Shown here: piece after piece, positions 6,099 to 13,298 of the stretch
How the letters are laid out: every line of letters begins with the position of its first letter
Position numbering within the stretch: the first letter of the stretch is position 1
NCBI GenBank assembly: GCA_021805485.1
Contig: JAJZFF010000579.1
Location: 1-15,163, forward strand
DNA: 15,163 bases
DNA from: Pseudomonadota bacterium
Lineage (GTDB): Bacteria > Pseudomonadota > Alphaproteobacteria > Acetobacterales > Acetobacteraceae
Reading direction: 5' to 3'
The notes under the pieces: generated by a model
Told to the model about the DNA's origin: nothing
Seen by the model: the letters and a program-made list of their open reading frames with translations, nothing else
Databases searched by the model: none
Made by a program: the position numbers and the translations under genes

Positions 6099-8174
6099 AT
6101 GACCGGCGCGGCCCGGCTGGCGATCGATATCGGCGGTACCTTCACCGATCTCGCCCTCGAGGTCGGCGGCCGGCTCGTCACCGCCAAGGTGCTGACGACG
6201 CCGGCCGAACCGGAGCGTGGCGTGCTGGCCGGTGTGCACCGCATCCTCGCCGAGGCCGCGCTGGCGCCGGCGGCGATCGGGCTCGTCATCCACGGCACCA
6301 CCCTTGCCACCAACGCCATCATCGAGCGCAAGGGCGCGCGCACGGCGCTGCTGACGACGGAGGGGTTCCGCGACGTGCTGGCGATCGGCAATGAGAGCCG
6401 CTACGACCAGTACGACCTCAATATCGTGCTGCCCGAGCCGCTGGTCCCCCGGCACCTGCGCTACACCGTGCCGGAACGGCTGGACCGCGCCGGCCGGGTG
6501 CTGCGCCCGCTCGACGAGGTCGCCGTGGCGGCGCTGGCAGCGCGGCTCGCAGCGGACGGCGTCGAGAGCCTGGCCATCGGCTTCCTGCACAGCTTCGTCA
6601 ATCCGGCCCATGAGCAGCGGGCGCGGGCCATCCTCGCTCCCTTACTGCCGGGCGTGCCGATCTCGCTCTCCGCCGAGGTCTCGCCCGAGATGCGGGAGTG
6701 GGAGCGGTTCTCCACCGCCGCCGCCAATGCCTATATCCAGCCGCTCATGGCGCGCTATCTCGCCCTTCTGGCCGAGGAGCTGCGCGGCCTCGGGGTGAGC
6801 GCGCCGCTGTTCCTGATGCTTTCGGGCGGTGGCCTGACGAGCCTGGAGACGGCGCTGCGCTTCCCGGTGCGGCTGGTGGAGAGCGGGCCCGCCGGCGGTG
6901 CGATCTTCGCCGCCGATCTGGCCGGCGCCGCCGGGCTGGCGCGCGTGCTCTCCTTCGACATGGGCGGGACGACGGCGAAAATCTGCCTCATCGACGCGGC
7001 GCGCCCGAAGACCGCGCGCAGCTTCGAAGTGGCGCGAATCGGGCGCTTCAAGAAGGGGTCTGGCCTGCCGCTGCGCATTCCGGTGATCGAGATGGTCGAG
7101 ATCGGCGCCGGCGGCGGCAGCCTTGCGCGGGTCGATGGGCTCGGCCGCATCGCCGTCGGCCCGGAGAGCGCCGGGGCGGATCCTGGCCCGGCCTGCTACG
7201 GCCGGGGCGGCGCGCGGCCGACGGTGACCGACGCCAATCTCGCGCTCGGGCGGTACGATCCGGACCGCTTCGCCGGTGGGCGCCTGGTCCTGGACACCGC
7301 GGCCGCCGAGCGCGCCCTGGCGCCGATCGGCTCGGCCCTCGGGCTCGATGCGGCGATGGCGGCGCTCGGCGTCGTCGAGATGGTGGATGAGACCATGGCC
7401 AACGCCGCGCGCGTCCATGCCGCGGAGAGCGGCGCGACGCTCGCCGGACGGACGCTGATCGCCTTTGGCGGCGGCGGGCCGGTGCATGCCTGCCGCCTCG
7501 CGGAGCGGCTGGGCATCGAGCGCATCCGCATCCCCGAAGGCGCCGGGGTCGGCAGCGCCATCGGCTTCCTGCGCGCGCCCGTCGCCTACGAGGTGGTGCG
7601 CAGCCTGTATCAGCGCCTCACCCGGTTCGACCCGGAAGCGGTGAATGCACTCTTCGCGGACATGGCGCGCAAGGCGGGCGACATCGTCGCCGCAGCGGCG
7701 CCGGGCGCGGCGGCGACCGAAAGCCGGATCGCCTACATGCGCTATGTCGGTCAGGGCCACGAAATCCCGGTGCCGCTGCCGGCGCGGGCACTGACAGCGG
7801 CGGATGCCGGCGTGATCCGCACCGCCTACGACGCACAATACGCCGCCTTCTACGACCGCCCCGTACCGGGCTCGGACATCGAGGTGCTGAGCTTCGCCCT
7901 CACCCTGGCCGTGCCGGCCCCGCCCGCCCCGCCCGCCCCGCCGGACGCGCCTGCCCTCGCGGTGGCCGCGCAGACCCGGCGCCTGGTGCGAGAGACCGAG
8001 AGCGGGCGGCTCCACGAATGGGCGGTGCACGAGCGCGCGGCATTGCCGCCGGGCGCGCATTTGTCCGGCCCGGCGATCATCACCGAGGCGGCGACCTCGA
8101 CCCTCGTCGGCCCCGCCTGGCGGGCGCGGATCGGCGCGGCGGGCGCGATCGAACTGTGGCGGGAACGGCCATGA
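6099..8174 (+). CDS. hyuA: Hydantoinase/oxoprolinase/ketone carboxylase family, subunit A
   Basis: This 691-residue protein matches the HyuA (N-methylhydantoinase A) family, an ASKHA-fold ATPase subunit that works with HyuB. The family opens hydantoins or 5-oxoproline at the cost of ATP, or carboxylates acetone or acetophenone. AIDIGGTFTD (residues 8-17) is the first phosphate loop. HGTTLATNAI, FDMGGTTAK (286-294), GAGGGS (336-341) and FGGGGPVH (456-463) follow in family order. The length equals that of classical HyuA (about 690) and is a little below acetone carboxylase beta. A short Pro/Ala linker (606-615) precedes the C-terminal part. Its ribosome binding site is weak (GGAG, 13 nt away), so translation may depend on acoC. 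The stop overlaps hyuB as ATGA. The substrate is not determinable from sequence. Confidence 0.92.
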   Translation: MTGAARLAIDIGGTFTDLALEVGGRLVTAKVLTTPAEPERGVLAGVHRILAEAALAPAAIGLVIHGTTLATNAIIERKGARTALLTTEGFRDVLAIGNESRYDQYDLNIVLPEPLVPRHLRYTVPERLDRAGRVLRPLDEVAVAALAARLAADGVESLAIGFLHSFVNPAHEQRARAILAPLLPGVPISLSAEVSPEMREWERFSTAAANAYIQPLMARYLALLAEELRGLGVSAPLFLMLSGGGLTSLETALRFPVRLVESGPAGGAIFAADLAGAAGLARVLSFDMGGTTAKICLIDAARPKTARSFEVARIGRFKKGSGLPLRIPVIEMVEIGAGGGSLARVDGLGRIAVGPESAGADPGPACYGRGGARPTVTDANLALGRYDPDRFAGGRLVLDTAAAERALAPIGSALGLDAAMAALGVVEMVDETMANAARVHAAESGATLAGRTLIAFGGGGPVHACRLAERLGIERIRIPEGAGVGSAIGFLRAPVAYEVVRSLYQRLTRFDPEAVNALFADMARKAGDIVAAAAPGAAATESRIAYMRYVGQGHEIPVPLPARALTAADAGVIRTAYDAQYAAFYDRPVPGSDIEVLSFALTLAVPAPPAPPAPPDAPALAVAAQTRRLVRETESGRLHEWAVHERAALPPGAHLSGPAIITEAATSTLVGPAWRARIGAAGAIELWRERP
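7920..7943 (+). repeat. Short 9-nt tandem repeat in hyuA
   Basis: Two in-frame copies of CCGCCCGCC (7920-7928 and 7929-7937) plus a partial third encode Pro-Pro-Ala units in a flexible linker of HyuA. This is low-complexity sequence likely to vary in copy number between strains. Confidence 0.6.
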
Positions 8175-9925
8175 CGGCCTCGGACGCGCTGACCCGGATC
8201 CGCTTGCAGGTGATGTGGACGCGGCTCATCGCCGTGGTCGAGGAGCAGGCGCAGACCATGATCCGGACCGCCTTCTCCACCACCGTGCGCGAGGCGGGGG
8301 ACCTGTCGGCGGGGATTTTCGACCTCGAAGGGCGGATGCTGGCCCAGGCCGTCACCGGCACGCCCGGGCACGTGAACTCCATGTCCGAGAGCGTCGGCCA
8401 TTTTCTCCGCCAGTACCCGGCCGACTGCATGCGGCCGGGTGATCACTTCATCACCAACGATCCCTGGATCGGCACCGGGCATCTGCATGACCTGACGGTC
8501 GTGACCCCCGCCTTCCATGACGGCCGGCTGGTCGCGCTGTTCGCCAACACGGCGCATGTCATCGATATCGGCGGGCTCGGCATGGGGCCGGAGGGACGCT
8601 CGGTCTTCGAGGAAGGGCTCACCATCCCGATTCTGCGCTGCTTCGAGGAAGGGCGGCGGAACGAGACGTTTTTCGCCTTCCTGCGCGCGGCCTCACGCCT
8701 GCCGGTGGAGCTGGAGGGCGATGTCTACTCGCTCTGCGCCTGCAACGAGGCCGGGGCGCGGCGCCTGGCCGAGATGCTGCGCGAATTCGCCATCGACAGC
8801 CTGGCGCCGCTGGCCGATTTCATTTTCGAGAACTCGCGCAGCGCGACGCTGGCGGCGATCGCTGCCCTTCCGCCTGGCCGCTTCGCCGCCGAGATCCGGG
8901 CCGACGGCTACGAGGCGCCGGTGACGCTGTGCGCGGCGATGACCATCGGCGCCGAGTCGATCGAGGTCGATTTTGCCGGCACCTCGCCGGTCTCGGCCCG
9001 GGGGATCAATGTCCCGCCGGCCTATTGCCGCGCCTATGCAAGCTTCGGCATCAAGGTGGTGGTGGCCCCCGAGGTACCCAACAACTGGGCCAGCCTGCAG
9101 CCGTTCCAGATGCGCATCCCGGAGGGCTGTATCCTCAACGCGCCGCGGCCATGGCCGGTCTCGCTGCGGCATGTGATCGGACAATTGCTGCCGGATCTGA
9201 TGATGGGCTGTCTCTTCCAGGTGGTGCCGGAGCGGGTGGCGGCGGAGGGTTCCTCCTGCCTGTGGAACCCGCCGTTGCGGGGCGGTGGCGCGGTATCGGG
9301 CCCGGCCACGGGGAACAGGCGCGTGATCGAGGATTTCGAGGTCATCACGTTCAACTCGGGCGGAACGGGGGCGCGGGCGGAGCGCGACGGGCTGGATGCC
9401 ACCGCCTTTCCCTCCGGCGTCCGGACCATGGCGGTGGAGGCGACGGAGAATGTCGGTCCCGTCCTGTTCTGGCGCAAGGAGTTCCGGCCCGACAGCGGCG
9501 GGGCCGGACGGACGCGCGGCGGCGTCGGGCAGGTGATGGAAATCGGCACGCTGGGCGATCTCGAATTCGCCTGCAACGCCGTATTCGACCGCGTGCAACA
9601 CCCGCCGCTGGGCCGCGCCGGCGGGCTCGCGGGGGGCCCGGGTGTGGTGCGGACGCGCAACGGGCAGACCTTGCGGCCCAAAGGGTTCCAGATCATCGCC
9701 GACGGCGACCGGCTGGTGCTGGAACTGCCCGGCGGCGGCGGCATGGGCGACCCGCTGCAGCGCCCGCCGGCGCTGGTGGCGCGGGACGTGCGCGACGGTC
9801 TGGTCTCGCCCGAGGCGGCGGAGCGTCTCTACGCGGTGACGGTGACCGCGGCCGGAACGGTGGACGAGGCCGCCACGGCGCGGTTGCGGGCCGGCCGGCG
9901 CGGCGACCGAAGCGGGGGCGATTAA
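8171..9925 (+). CDS. hyuB: Hydantoinase/oxoprolinase/ketone carboxylase family, subunit B
   Basis: A 584-residue HyuB-family protein, close to the classical length of about 590. The N-terminal half has the family block GIFDLEGRMLAQA (48-60), then TGTPGHVNSM (62-71) and NDPWIGTGHLHDLTVV (96-111). His104, Asp107 and His129 are spaced 3 and 25 residues apart, the pattern of the divalent-metal site I know from the homologous acetone carboxylase subunit. The C-terminal half ends in a glycine-rich PGGGGMGDP segment typical of the family. The ATG at 8171 overlaps the hyuA stop by 4 nt and has GGGAAC about 6 nt upstream, so the start is well set although the frame is open further upstream. It should form the catalytic complex with HyuA. 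It is the last gene of the aco-hyu unit. Hydantoin, oxoproline or a ketone are all possible substrates. Confidence 0.92.
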   Translation: MTASDALTRIRLQVMWTRLIAVVEEQAQTMIRTAFSTTVREAGDLSAGIFDLEGRMLAQAVTGTPGHVNSMSESVGHFLRQYPADCMRPGDHFITNDPWIGTGHLHDLTVVTPAFHDGRLVALFANTAHVIDIGGLGMGPEGRSVFEEGLTIPILRCFEEGRRNETFFAFLRAASRLPVELEGDVYSLCACNEAGARRLAEMLREFAIDSLAPLADFIFENSRSATLAAIAALPPGRFAAEIRADGYEAPVTLCAAMTIGAESIEVDFAGTSPVSARGINVPPAYCRAYASFGIKVVVAPEVPNNWASLQPFQMRIPEGCILNAPRPWPVSLRHVIGQLLPDLMMGCLFQVVPERVAAEGSSCLWNPPLRGGGAVSGPATGNRRVIEDFEVITFNSGGTGARAERDGLDATAFPSGVRTMAVEATENVGPVLFWRKEFRPDSGGAGRTRGGVGQVMEIGTLGDLEFACNAVFDRVQHPPLGRAGGLAGGPGVVRTRNGQTLRPKGFQIIADGDRLVLELPGGGGMGDPLQRPPALVARDVRDGLVSPEAAERLYAVTVTAAGTVDEAATARLRAGRRGDRSGGD

Positions 9926-10102
9926 AGCAAAACATACTTCGCGTGGGCGGCAGGCTTGCGCTAGATGCTGGCGCACTGAAGCGCCCGCCGGCACGGCGGG
10001 CGCAGCCGCATGGTGCGCTCCGGGCACCGGCGGGTCGGGTCATACCAACGCCACGGCGCCCTGAGCAACGGCGCCGCGGCCGAGCGAGGCAGGTCAAACC
10101 GC
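9926..10102 (+). other. Gap between hyuB and the RND permease gene
   Basis: These 177 nt contain no gene. They hold a GC-rich hairpin (9981-10003) and a smaller pair of GGCGCC repeats (10055-10060 and 10070-10075) just before the next ribosome binding site. I see no convincing -35/-10 pair. The RND frame is open back to 10010, but that part has atypical content and no ribosome binding site. Confidence 0.6.
9981..10003 (+). terminator. GC-rich hairpin, possible terminator after hyuB
   Basis: A perfect 10-bp stem (9981-9990 with 9994-10003) closes a GCA loop, 56 nt after the hyuB stop. It has no T-tract, so it may mark the end of the operon with help from Rho, or may only stabilise the 3' end of the transcript. 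Confidence 0.5.
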
Positions 10103-13100
10103 ATGTGGATCGTACAGATCGCGCTGAAACGGCCCTACACGTTCGTCGTCCTGGCGATCGTGATCCTGCTGTTCGGCAGCCTCGCGGCCGTCACGACGCC
10201 GATCGACATCTTCCCGACCATCGGCGTTCCGGTGGTCGCGGTGGTGTGGAGCTACAGCGGCATGGTGCCGCGCGATGTCTCCGGCCGCATCACCTACTTC
10301 TACGAGCGGACGCTGACGGCGACGGTCAACAACATTCTGCATATCGATTCCCAGTCGCTGAATTCATATTCGGTTCTGCGGATCTATTTCCAGAACGGCA
10401 CCGACGTTTCGCTGGCCATGGCGCAGATCACCGCCGCCGCGGAAGTGGTGCTGAAATACATGCCGGCGGGTATGACGCCGCCGGCGGTGCTGCAGTTCAA
10501 CGCCGCCACCGTTCCCGTTATCCAACTCGCCCTGTCGAGCAAGGTCATTCCGGAGGCCCGGCTCTTCGACTACGCGCAGAACTTCATTCGCCCGGCCCTC
10601 TCGACCGTGAACGGCGCCTCGGTGCCGACGCCCTTCGGCGGCAAGTTCCGCGAGGTGCAGGCGGACCTCAACCTGCAGGCGATGCAGCAGTTCGGCGTCT
10701 CGGCACAGGATGTGGTGCAGGCGATCCAGAACCAGAACCTCATCCTGCCGGCTGGCACACAGAAAATCGGCAAATTCGAATGGTATATAACCAGCAATTC
10801 CAGTCCAATCCTTCTCGACGATATCAATAATCTACCAGTCAAAACCGTCAACGGGACAGTCATATACCTGCGTGACATCGCCCATACTCATGACGGAAAC
10901 CCGCCTCAATTGAACATCGTGCGGGTGAACGGCGCGCGTGCGGTGCTGATGCCGGTGGAAAAGATCGGCAACGTCTCGACACTCGCCGTGATCAGCGGGA
11001 CCAAGGAGCGAATACCCTTGATCTCGGCGGCGATGCCGGCCGGACTGGAGATCGACGCGGTCGGTGACCAATCGATCTTCGTGCAGGCCGCGATCGAGGG
11101 CGTGGTGCATGAGGCGCTCATCGCCGCGGCGCTGACGGCATTGATGATCCTGCTCTTCCTTGGCAGCTGGCGATCGACGGTGATCATCGCGCTGTCGATT
11201 CCCCTCTCCGTGCTCTCGTCGATCATCACGCTCTCGGCGATCGGGGAGACGATCAATACCATGACCCTCGGCGGACTTGCGCTCGCCGTCGGCATGCTGG
11301 TGGACGAGGCCACCGTCACCATCGAAAACATCAACTACCATCTCGAGATGGGCAAGGACATCGAGACCGCCATCCTCGACGGCGCCCAGCAGATCGTCGT
11401 CCCGGCGCTGCTCTCGCTGCTCAGCATCTCGATCGTCTTCGTGCCGATGTTCATGCTCGGCGGCATCGCCGGCTACCTGTTCCGCCCGCTGGCCGAGGCG
11501 GTGGTGTTCGCCATGACCGCCTCGTTCATCCTCTCGCGCACGCTGGTGCCGACGATGGCGAACTACCTGCTCAAGAGCGAGAGCGGCAAGCACGGCCACG
11601 CCGCGCATGGCGAGCACGGCGCCGGTCACGCCGCGGTGCGCTCGCGCAACCCCCTGGTTCGCTTCCAGCACGGGTTCGAGCGCGGCTTCGCGCACATGCG
11701 TGACAAGTATCGCGGCCACCTCTCCAGGGCGGTGCATCACCGGGGACGCTTCATCCCCATCTTTATGGCCGGCACCGTGGCCTCGCTGGCGCTGGTGCCC
11801 TTCCTCGGGCGGAACTTCTTTCCCTATGTCGATGCCGGCGTGATGCTCATGCATGTCCGGGCGCAGACCGGAACGCGCGTCGAGGAGACGGCGCGTCTCG
11901 CCGAGCAGATCGAGACCGCGATGCGCGACAAGCTGATGCCGCCTGGCGAGATCGTCTCCTTCGTCGACAATATCGGCATGCCGCTCAGCGGCATCTCGCT
12001 GGCCTATCAGAATACGGGCTCGATCGGTCCGCAGGACATGGACATCCTGATCACCCTGAAGCCGGACCACAAGCCGACACCGGCCTACACCCGCATGCTG
12101 CGCACGCGCCTGCCGCGGCTCTTTCCCGGCGTCACGTTCTCGTTTCTTCCTGCCGACATCGTCAGCCAGATCCTGAATTTCGGCTCCCCGGCGCCGATCG
12201 ACATCAAGGTCGTCAGCCCGCATCTGGATGAGGCCCGCGTCTATGCCGAGACCGTGGCCAACAAGCTGCGCCACGTCCCCGGCGCGGTGGACGTGCGCGT
12301 GCAGCAACCGGGCAATTATCCGACCGTCCAGGTGGACGTGGACCGCACCCTCGGCGGCCTGGTCGGGCTGACGCAGAGCGACGTCGCCTTCAGCCTGCTC
12401 GCCGACCTCTACGGCAGCTTCCAGTTCGCCCCGAACTTCTGGCTCAACTACGGCAACGGGGTGGAATACCAGGTCGCCGCGCAGGTGCCGCAATACCGGC
12501 TGCAGACCATGTCCGATCTTGCCAACCTGCCCATCACCGGCCAGGCCAAGCCGCAGATTCTCGGTGCGCTCAGCAAGTTCAAGTTCGGCGCATCGGACGC
12601 CGTGGTCTCGCACTTCGACGTGCAGCCGGAGGTGGACGTTCTGGTCGCGGTGCAGGACCGTGATCTCGGCGCCGTCGCCAGTGACGTGCATCGCGTGCTC
12701 GCGGCAACCAAGAGCGAGGTGCCGCGCGGCGGGCAGATCCTGCTCCGCGGCCAGGTCATCACCATGGAGGAAGCCTATAGCCAGCTCGGCTTCGGCCTGA
12801 TCGGCTCGATCGTGCTCATCTACCTTCTGCTCGTGGTGAACTTCCAGTCCTGGCTGGACCCGTTCATCATCATCACGGCCCTGCCTGCGGCGCTGGCCGG
12901 GATCGTCTGGATCCTGTTTACGACCCACACCACGCTCTCGGTGCCGGCGCTGACCGGAGCGATCATGTGCATGGGCGTCGCCACCGCGAACAGTATTCTG
13001 GTCGTATCCTTCGCGCGCGAACGCTTGATGGATGGGGTGGATGCGATCACCGCCGCCATCGATGCCGGGTTCACCCGATTGCGTCCGGTGCTGATGACGG

Positions 13101-13291
13101 CGTCCGCGATGATCATCGGCATGGTACCGATGTCGCTCGGCCTCGGCTCCGGCGGCGAGCAGAACGCGCCGCTCGGACGCGCGGTGATCGGCGGGCTGCT
13201 CTTCGCCACACTTTCGACCTTGTTCTTCGTCCCCGCCGTGTTCAGCGTCATGCACCGCAAGGCCAATACCGGCCACGAACGCATCGGGTAA
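10103..13291 (+). CDS. RND family efflux permease, inner membrane
   Basis: A 1062-residue proton-driven RND pump, close to the usual 1030-1060. TM1 lies at about 14-30, followed by a long periplasmic domain beginning TPIDIFPTIGVPVV. TM2-TM6 span about 335-490, the second periplasmic domain follows TM7 (about 555-575), and TM8-TM12 lie near 895-1050. The ATG at 10103 is chosen because an AGGT sits 8 nt upstream and the protein then begins MWIVQIALKRPY, a normal RND start. In TM4 the AcrB Asp-Asp pair reads Asp401-Glu402 (GMLVDEATVTIEN). In TM10 the position of AcrB Lys940 is Ala962 (ATANSILVV). A His-rich cytoplasmic loop (497-509) joins TM6 to TM7. No adaptor or outer-membrane factor gene is adjacent. 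A D-aminoacylase follows after 7 nt. The cargo, drug, metal or metabolite, is unknown. Confidence 0.93.
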   Translation: MWIVQIALKRPYTFVVLAIVILLFGSLAAVTTPIDIFPTIGVPVVAVVWSYSGMVPRDVSGRITYFYERTLTATVNNILHIDSQSLNSYSVLRIYFQNGTDVSLAMAQITAAAEVVLKYMPAGMTPPAVLQFNAATVPVIQLALSSKVIPEARLFDYAQNFIRPALSTVNGASVPTPFGGKFREVQADLNLQAMQQFGVSAQDVVQAIQNQNLILPAGTQKIGKFEWYITSNSSPILLDDINNLPVKTVNGTVIYLRDIAHTHDGNPPQLNIVRVNGARAVLMPVEKIGNVSTLAVISGTKERIPLISAAMPAGLEIDAVGDQSIFVQAAIEGVVHEALIAAALTALMILLFLGSWRSTVIIALSIPLSVLSSIITLSAIGETINTMTLGGLALAVGMLVDEATVTIENINYHLEMGKDIETAILDGAQQIVVPALLSLLSISIVFVPMFMLGGIAGYLFRPLAEAVVFAMTASFILSRTLVPTMANYLLKSESGKHGHAAHGEHGAGHAAVRSRNPLVRFQHGFERGFAHMRDKYRGHLSRAVHHRGRFIPIFMAGTVASLALVPFLGRNFFPYVDAGVMLMHVRAQTGTRVEETARLAEQIETAMRDKLMPPGEIVSFVDNIGMPLSGISLAYQNTGSIGPQDMDILITLKPDHKPTPAYTRMLRTRLPRLFPGVTFSFLPADIVSQILNFGSPAPIDIKVVSPHLDEARVYAETVANKLRHVPGAVDVRVQQPGNYPTVQVDVDRTLGGLVGLTQSDVAFSLLADLYGSFQFAPNFWLNYGNGVEYQVAAQVPQYRLQTMSDLANLPITGQAKPQILGALSKFKFGASDAVVSHFDVQPEVDVLVAVQDRDLGAVASDVHRVLAATKSEVPRGGQILLRGQVITMEEAYSQLGFGLIGSIVLIYLLLVVNFQSWLDPFIIITALPAALAGIVWILFTTHTTLSVPALTGAIMCMGVATANSILVVSFARERLMDGVDAITAAIDAGFTRLRPVLMTASAMIIGMVPMSLGLGSGGEQNAPLGRAVIGGLLFATLSTLFFVPAVFSVMHRKANTGHERIG

Positions 13292-13298
13292 CGGGATC

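Noticed and set aside
4517..6391. A 624-codon open frame on the minus strand across acoB, acoC and hyuA
   Set aside because: It spans three clearly recognised plus-strand genes and has low-complexity composition, so it is a GC-codon shadow.
10010..10102. N-terminal extension of the RND permease to an upstream GTG/ATG
   Set aside because: The added 31 residues are polar and unlike RND N-termini; the ATG at 10103 has a better ribosome binding site and a standard first helix.
8929..10830. A 633-codon plus-strand frame across hyuB, the gap and the RND gene
   Set aside because: It is out of frame with both recognised proteins and highly Arg/Gly/Ala-rich. It stops once the AT-rich patch is reached.
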